In this document: positions 7,201-9,794 of the stretch, piece after piece
Layout: the number at the start of each line of letters is the position of its first letter
Numbering within the stretch: the stretch's first letter is position 1
NCBI GenBank assembly: GCA_030613765.1
Contig: JAUWLI010000089.1
Coordinates: 1 to 9,794 of the forward strand
Direction of reading: 5' to 3'
DNA length: 9,794 bases
From: Phycisphaerae bacterium
Lineage (GTDB): Bacteria; Planctomycetota; Phycisphaerae; Sedimentisphaerales; SG8-4
Translations under genes and position numbers: made by a program
Notes under the pieces: model-generated
The model's input: the letters and a program-made list of their open reading frames with translations, nothing else
Told to the model about the DNA's origin: nothing
The model's database searches: none

Positions 7201-8016
7201 TTCAGCGGAAACTCAGCAGAATATGGTGGCGGGATACTCACTTCTGATAGCGATCTGACAATGAATAATTGCACGTTCACTGGTAATTCGGCCGGATGTG
7301 GTGGCGCGATATGCAACTATTCCGGCGAAAATGTCATGATACTTTCCAACTGCATTCTCTGGAATGGCGGCGACGAAATCAGCAATCGCAATAACGATGA
7401 TTTTACAATCAAGGTTACATATAGCAATGTGTGGGGTGGCTGGCCCGGCGAAGGCAACATCGATGAAGACCCGTATTTTGTTTCAGCCGGCTACTGGAAC
7501 GCGAATGGTCTCTGGATAGAAGGTGACTATCATCTGCTCCCCGTTTCGCCGTGTATCGATACCGGCGACCCGAATTATATAGCTGAACCGAATGAAACGG
7601 ATTTGGACGGCAATCCGCGTGTGCTGGATGGAAACGAGGACGGTATCCCGATTGTTGATATTGGTGCATACGAGTACATGCCCTCCATACCGGCCGAGGC
7701 CAGAATTATTCCCCGAACGATTAACCTCGTAAGCAAAGGAAACTGGCTTACCTGTTATATCCGGCTGCCTGAAGATTATGACGTCGCTGACATTGATCCC
7801 AACAGCGTTTTTCTTGAACAGCATATTAGAACTGAGCAGTTCGCGGTCGACGAACAAAAGCAGGTCGCCATAGCCAGGTTCAACCGTGAGGGGTTACGGG
7901 GTATTATCAATACCGGCGAAGTTGAGCTGACAATCACCGGCCGATTGAACGATTGTACTGTATTCGAGGCAACAGATCTAATCAGAGTGATAGACAAAGG
8001 CGAAAAGAGGAATTGA
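4297..8016 (+). CDS. Secreted double beta-helix (choice-anchor Q-like) protein with polyproline tract
   Basis: The product is 1239 residues with a signal peptide at 1-23. Two homologous modules (about 24-515 and 625-1126) each open with (I/L)YVD(D/N)DA, followed by SW.DAF..L.DAL, GGYAGFG and LDGFTI.GG. Each continues with right-handed parallel beta-helix rungs of about 24 residues built on 'GGG(I/M)Y...(L/I)(T/N)NC(T)F..N'; I count about eight NC-x-F/L rungs per module. Each closes with 'SPCID.G...TDLDG(D/N)PR...VDIGAYE', typical of choice-anchor Q proteins. A Calx-beta/Ig-like domain (about 518-621, VPEGQTATFTVAL...DYLNGETL) joins the modules. The C-terminal 1132-1239 domain (PRTINLVSKGNWLTCYI...) has no name I know. 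Residues 75-105 are 30 prolines and one Trp (W81); a second Pro-rich insert spans 854-874. There is no LPxTG, PEP-CTERM or dockerin end. AAGGG (4285-4289) lies seven bases before the ATG. Surface adhesion or polysaccharide binding is inferred; no catalytic site is evident. Confidence 0.93.
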   Translation: MKKRAKILAILFVALVMVSTSTGEIIYVDDDAAGANDGSSWTDAFNDLQDALYIVVSGDEINVAQGIYKPTLPSPPPPPPWPPPPPPPPPPPPPPPPPPPPPPPPSLGNGMETEVTSIDRTVTFQLKSGVTIKGGYAGFGEPEPNVRDIDAYETILSGDLAGNDRDVNDPQDLLNDPYRAENSYHVVTGRGTDVTALLDGFTITGGNANSYPENTGGGIYNEYGSPTINNCTFTKNYANSEGGGMYNYESNPTVTNCTFSENYAPDGSGMYNKSSSPLINNCTFSRHFSHGIFNRSYSSPTLTNCTFSRNERWGVRNMVYCSPRITNCMFIANSGGMINENYSDPLLTNCAFIGNHNQSGGGGGMNNQSGTRPALINCIFVANSCRSTGGGMDNYNGAGHGWPILANCIFWGNSDSSGMGESSQIYRGILTISHCCVQGWTGNWGGMGNFGDDPMFADTYGPDNVPSTEDDNLRLLPGSPCIDAGYNSALPPSVFTDLDGDPRIINAAVDIGAYESPKKIFLLNPKSVIVPEGQTATFTVALGLFPFGSIEVNVTCRSGDPDISIASGGVLSFDSSNYSEPQTVTLAAADDIDYLNGETLLWISAPGFYTAGCLAAEADNEPVPNILYVDNDAINTGDNQGRSWADAFTELRDALRIAAKYPQVEEVRVAEGFYTPAEPFSGDRAATFQLASGVAVKGGYAGFGAPDPNARDIVIYQTVLSGDLNADDVDVNGPTDLLDEPSRSENSNHVVTGSGTEATAVLDGFTIAGGYTNGEGGGMYTKDGSPTIYNCTFSGNCARDDGGAMAYRNSSSVLKNCTFINNSGGDGGGIYCYETSLTLTNCTFSGNSSNWAWPPPPGPPPVPEPLGPPPPGPPLAILSDRPMFTDYALSNNIASEGLSGSGGGIECSKSSVTLTNCTFTGNLARAGGGIRTYRSPLVLTNCTFSDNLGEYGGGIAQSNSSFTFTNCLFSGNSAEYGGGILTSDSDLTMNNCTFTGNSAGCGGAICNYSGENVMILSNCILWNGGDEISNRNNDDFTIKVTYSNVWGGWPGEGNIDEDPYFVSAGYWNANGLWIEGDYHLLPVSPCIDTGDPNYIAEPNETDLDGNPRVLDGNEDGIPIVDIGAYEYMPSIPAEARIIPRTINLVSKGNWLTCYIRLPEDYDVADIDPNSVFLEQHIRTEQFAVDEQKQVAIARFNREGLRGIINTGEVELTITGRLNDCTVFEATDLIRVIDKGEKRN
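4519..4611 (+). repeat. CCN trinucleotide tract encoding polyproline
   Basis: Thirty-one codons, 30 of them CCN: six prolines, one TGG (Trp), then 24 prolines without interruption. Codons used are CCA, CCT and CCG; CCC is never used. The mix of codons means it is not a pure triplet repeat, but runs such as CCACCACCACCA remain and could slip. Length change here would keep the reading frame. Confidence 0.95.
6856..6921 (+). repeat. Second Pro/Gly-rich insert in the beta-helix
   Basis: Codons 854-875 read PPPPGPPP, then VPEPLG, then PPPPGPP, so a short PPPPGPP unit occurs twice with nearly the same bases (CCACCACCTGGGCC). It interrupts the normal rung spacing between 'NCTFSGNSSNWAW' and 'LAILSDRPMF'. 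Confidence 0.8.
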
Positions 8017-8032
8017 GAATTAAGGATTGGCG

Positions 8033-8070
8033 GGCAAAAAAAGTCCATTTTTTGCCGATTATTTTCTTTA
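8033..8070 (+). terminator. Probable terminator after the beta-helix gene
   Basis: GGCAAAAAA (8033-8041) pairs exactly with TTTTTTGCC (8048-8056) around a 6-base loop, and T-rich ATTATTTTCTTTA follows. The hairpin starts 17 bases after the stop codon. The stem is mostly A-T, so it may be weak; the symmetric A and T runs could let it work in both directions. Confidence 0.55.
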
Positions 8071-8095
8071 CTTTTGTTTGGAAATCTATTAAAAT
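8067..8095 (+). promoter_or_regulatory. Candidate promoter into the repeat region
   Basis: TTTACT (8067-8072) and TAAAAT (8090-8095) are 17 bases apart, with 4/6 and 5/6 consensus matches. It lies just after the beta-helix terminator and points into a kilobase without a convincing protein gene, so any transcript would start near 8102 and be largely non-coding. Confidence 0.4.
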
Positions 8096-8172
8096 ACCTG
8101 TATGTTTGCCGGTAGACAAATGTGATCGCCAGTAGGCGACAGATCTAGCAGAGAACCGCACGTAGTAGTCCT

Positions 8173-8217
8173 GCACCAATTAGGCGTGAGTCTAAGCTAA
8201 TTTGGTGCGGGGCACGC
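8173..8217 (+). other. Stem-loop with competing folds
   Basis: GCACCAATTAG (8173-8183) pairs with CTAATTTGGTGC (8197-8208) with a single bulged base. GCGTG (8184-8188), in the loop, can instead pair with CACGC (8213-8217), and GTGC (8205-8208) with GCAC (8212-8215). These folds exclude each other, as in a switching RNA, but no T run follows. Confidence 0.45.
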
Positions 8218-8315
8218 AAAAAGGCATTATTTTGAATCATAAATGACAAGTTTTGAACATTTTGGGGGTATTAATGGACAATAAACTCTTATTTAGCCGG
8301 CAAATACGATCCTTG

Positions 8316-8332
8316 CCTACTTATCAAGTAGG
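8316..8332 (+). other. Perfect 7-bp hairpin
   Basis: CCTACTT (8316-8322) and AAGTAGG (8326-8332) enclose a three-base loop, ATC; a G-T wobble could extend the stem by one pair. It stands in AT-rich DNA between the candidate promoter and the 91-base repeats. Confidence 0.5.
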
Positions 8333-8376
8333 TCCGTGTAATCCCTGGTTAATAAAGTACTTACATGCTTCTAAGA

Positions 8377-8396
8377 TTCTTTACAACTGTAAAGAA
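8377..8396 (+). other. Near-perfect 20-base palindrome
   Basis: TTCTTTACA (8377-8385) and TGTAAAGAA (8388-8396) are exact inverted copies, nine bases each, with two bases between. As RNA it would be an 8-bp stem with a four-base loop; as DNA it could bind a dimeric regulator. Confidence 0.5.
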
Positions 8397-8443
8397 ACAT
8401 TTACAGATGTCATGAGCGCTTTACAAATCAAACTTTTTATGCA

Positions 8444-8756
8444 AAACAAAGCCAAATTCCGAAAAAGTCAAGTGAACGTAAATAAAGTATTAACAAGGGA
8501 TTATGTACAAATGGACACTTGGTCAATTGGGAAAAAACAAAGCCAAACAAAGCCAAACAAACCCAAATTCAAAAAGGCCAAAATGAACGTAACTTCAATT
8601 ATAACAAAGGGATATGAAAATAAACCCCTCATTTGGGCTCCGAAAAAACAAAGCCAATTTTCGAAACGACAAAAACAAATGCAAACCAATTTACCGCAAA
8701 GGATTATGAAAAAAACCGCGTTTCCGGGTCCCGAAAAAACAAACCCAAACAAACCC
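8444..8756 (+). repeat. Degenerate 91-bp tandem repeat with internal 10-bp slips
   Basis: The decamer AAACAAAGCC (or AAACAAACCC) begins units at 8444, 8535, 8646 and 8737. The distances are 91, 111 and 91 bases. The 111-base unit is 91 plus two extra tandem decamers (8545-8554, 8555-8564); the last unit also doubles its decamer (8747-8756) and then diverges. Inside units, GAACGTAA (8474, 8585) and CAAGGGATTATG / CAAAGGGATATG / CAAAGGATTATG recur in order, and units two and three both end GGG(C)TCC(C)GAAA. Identity by eye between units one and two is about 60%. Because 91 is not a multiple of three, the matching translations move from one frame to another between the second and third unit, which argues against a protein. 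The plus strand is very poor in G and T. Confidence 0.75.
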
Positions 8757-8764
8757 AATGCTTG

Positions 8765-8784
8765 CCCGCCATCAGTGTGGCGGG
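8765..8784 (+). other. GC-rich hairpin at the end of the repeat region
   Basis: CCCGCCA (8765-8771) and TGGCGGG (8778-8784) form a perfect 7-bp stem with loop TCAGTG. It stands right where the tandem repeat breaks off and three bases before GGAGG of the small ORF at 8798. No T run follows, so it is not a standard terminator; it could be a short dispersed palindrome. Confidence 0.6.
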
Positions 8785-8797
8785 ACGGAGGCAAAAA

Positions 8798-9061
8798 ATG
8801 CTGCCGCGTTTGAAGATTAACCCCCGGCCTAACTCTCTCGGTTACTACACCGACTGGCGTTTCTTCGCCGTCGATCTTAGTCCTAATCTGTCTTGTTTCG
8901 CAAGCCTGCTTTCTGCCCTCGGCCTCATTTTCAGTAAAAAAAACAGCAACTACCACAAATACCCGATAAAGCCGGGGCCGGTCTTTGTCGATTTGTATAT
9001 ATTAAGAAAACCCTTGCATCTGTGTCAGGGGCAAGGGATAATAATTGTCGATTTTCGATAA
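8798..9061 (+). CDS. Possible 87-residue ORF of unknown nature
   Basis: The ATG at 8798 has GGAGG at 8787-8791, six bases upstream, a well-placed ribosome binding site. It reads 87 codons to TAA at 9059-9061. The product starts MLPRLKINPRPNSLGYYTDW, has a hydrophobic stretch (about residues 33-46, FASLLSALGLIF) and a basic middle (SKKNSNYHKYPIKPG). I recognise no domain. The opposite strand is open over much of the same stretch, so open frame alone proves little, and the ORF abuts a repeat array and runs through the hairpin and promoter-like sequence before the next gene. I have an unverified impression that similar peptides are predicted next to such repeats in other planctomycete genomes, which would fit part of a dispersed repeat rather than a gene. 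Confidence 0.25.
   Translation: MLPRLKINPRPNSLGYYTDWRFFAVDLSPNLSCFASLLSALGLIFSKKNSNYHKYPIKPGPVFVDLYILRKPLHLCQGQGIIIVDFR
9011..9042 (+). promoter_or_regulatory. Hairpin overlapping a candidate promoter for the last gene
   Basis: CCCTTGC (9011-9017) pairs with GCAAGGG (9031-9037) around 13 bases. TTGCAT (9014-9019) and GATAAT (9037-9042) are 17 bases apart, with 3/6 and 5/6 consensus matches. The arms thus overlap both promoter hexamers, 64 bases before the ATG at 9106, and could form an operator. Confidence 0.4.
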
Positions 9062-9105
9062 AAATTGAAGATAAACACTGGTAAATAATCGATGGAGGTT
9101 CAGAA

Positions 9106-9794
9106 ATGAATGAAAACCAGGCCCAAGAAAGTAGTCTCGTTGATACTACGGATTGTCTCGAAGCAGTTGGAGTATTCAGGGCAGGGAAAAATGTCTTTTT
9201 TATAATTGCACTTTTGTCCCTTTTGCTGCTGCAGGCCTCTTTCCTGTTTGTAACTTTCGATGTTGTGGAAGCCGGCGACACAAAGGCTGCTGGTGGACAG
9301 GAGCAAATTAAAAAGGCTGCCGATAGAATCCTCGCCGACCCTAACAAGCCGACCGTAACAACATCAAAACCAAAAACTTCGATCTTTGCTTTGAAATTCA
9401 AGCATTTGGCCGGGCTAATTCGATTATCCAATTTTGTGCTTATTCTGACGGCTGTCCTTTACTGTCTGACGATGCTTTTTATCTTAAAGGTCTCGCTGCT
9501 GGGCCGGCTCGGAGGAATAAACCATATATGCAGGGCCTTTTTCCTGGCTCTTCTCTTTGCCGTTCTCATCATGCCGTGGCAGAAGTTATTCACCGATTTG
9601 GTTGTTTTCGGAGCAATGTTCACTCCTAAAGAATTACAAAGCGCTTGCGCCAAAGCCGGCGAATATAATATATTCGCTACAATCTGGCACTATTTACGGT
9701 TCACCGGCTTCTGGCTGGTGGTATTACTGCTGCTTATCTTTGCACAGTTGCGTAGTGGCCGTTGGTCAAGGGCCATCCTTCGTCGGCTGGAGGT
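9106..9794 (+). CDS. Membrane protein of unknown function (3' end beyond window)
   Basis: An open frame of 229 codons runs to the window edge without a stop. GGAGG at 9094-9098 lies seven bases before the ATG at 9106. The acidic N terminus ends in LVDTTDCLEAVGVFRAGKN (11-29). Hydrophobic segments follow at about 30-50, 106-127, 142-156 and 199-214, with a possible re-entrant or short segment around 163-171 (TDLVVFGAM). Between the first two lies a charged, Lys/Thr/Pro-rich loop of about 50 residues. The stretch 213-228 is basic (LRSGRWSRAILRRLE) and should be cytoplasmic. I recognise no named domain. The 'DTTDCLEAVGVF' start looks like a conserved motif of a planctomycete-restricted family, from memory only. 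The first gene after the repeat region, it may head an operon continuing to the right. Confidence 0.85.
   Translation, partial: MNENQAQESSLVDTTDCLEAVGVFRAGKNVFFIIALLSLLLLQASFLFVTFDVVEAGDTKAAGGQEQIKKAADRILADPNKPTVTTSKPKTSIFALKFKHLAGLIRLSNFVLILTAVLYCLTMLFILKVSLLGRLGGINHICRAFFLALLFAVLIMPWQKLFTDLVVFGAMFTPKELQSACAKAGEYNIFATIWHYLRFTGFWLVVLLLLIFAQLRSGRWSRAILRRLE

Noticed and set aside
7960..8016. PEP-CTERM or other sorting signal at the end of the beta-helix protein
   Set aside because: The C terminus ends IRVIDKGEKRN, with no PEP motif, no transmembrane segment and no LPxTG.
8535..8575. G-quadruplex on the minus strand from TTTGGGTTTGTTTGGC-like sequence
   Set aside because: Only two- and three-G runs with long loops, and not four equal runs; a stable quadruplex is unlikely.
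8444..8756. CRISPR array
   Set aside because: Repeated decamers at 91-base spacing are not 25-40-base direct repeats with unique spacers, the intervening DNA is itself repeated, and no cas gene is visible.
8253..8813. A 186-codon plus-strand open frame through the repeat region
   Set aside because: Lys/Asn/Gln-rich low-complexity product, no ribosome binding site, and the repeat period of 91 moves matching peptides (for example the KDYE-like motif) into another frame. The tandem repeat explains the absence of stops (A/C-rich DNA has few TAG/TGA).
8501..8956. A 151-codon minus-strand open frame
   Set aside because: It reads the complement of the same repeats (Phe/Leu/Cys-rich low complexity) with no ribosome binding site. 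Only 8813-8956 looks remotely coding, too little to call.

Overview
The window looks like a piece of a planctomycete genome, most likely from the class Phycisphaerae. The evidence is a large exported parallel beta-helix protein that opens with the 'IIYVDDDAAGANDGSSWTDAF' type of module start and carries choice-anchor-Q-like ends, several small conserved proteins without named function, moderate GC content, and long A/C-rich repeat-filled intergenic DNA. The lineage is inferred from gene style; there is no rRNA or marker gene here to prove it.

Layout. (1) 1-1079, minus strand: most of a magnesium channel gene, mgtE, cut by the left edge. (2) 1080-1434: a divergent intergenic region with a candidate promoter for each side. 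(3) 1435-3816, plus strand: four small genes with clear ribosome binding sites. They encode an exported protein of unknown function, a SAP-like/Cys-rich 73-residue protein, a protein with two TFIIB-type zinc ribbons, and a three-segment membrane protein. A rho-independent terminator (2662-2708) separates the second from the third, and a promoter-like sequence directly follows it. (4) 3817-4296: a 480-base gap with a good extended -10 promoter, a roughly 300-base leader with a long-range inverted repeat, and a possible 30-codon upstream ORF. (5) 4297-8016: a 1239-residue secreted double beta-helix protein with a 30-proline tract (24 of them consecutive). (6) 8017-9105: about 1.1 kb without a convincing protein gene. 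It holds hairpins, a promoter-like sequence and a degenerate tandem repeat whose anchor decamer recurs at exactly 91 bases, or 91 plus two 10-base slips. (7) 9106 to the right edge: a partial membrane protein of unknown function.

No shared pathway links these genes. MgtE handles magnesium at the inner membrane; the beta-helix protein probably acts at or outside the cell surface; the two Cys-rich proteins may bind zinc and nucleic acid. The most unusual items are the polyproline insert at a module loop of the beta-helix protein and the 91-base repeat region, which may be a dispersed repeat or a structured non-coding RNA rather than coding sequence.
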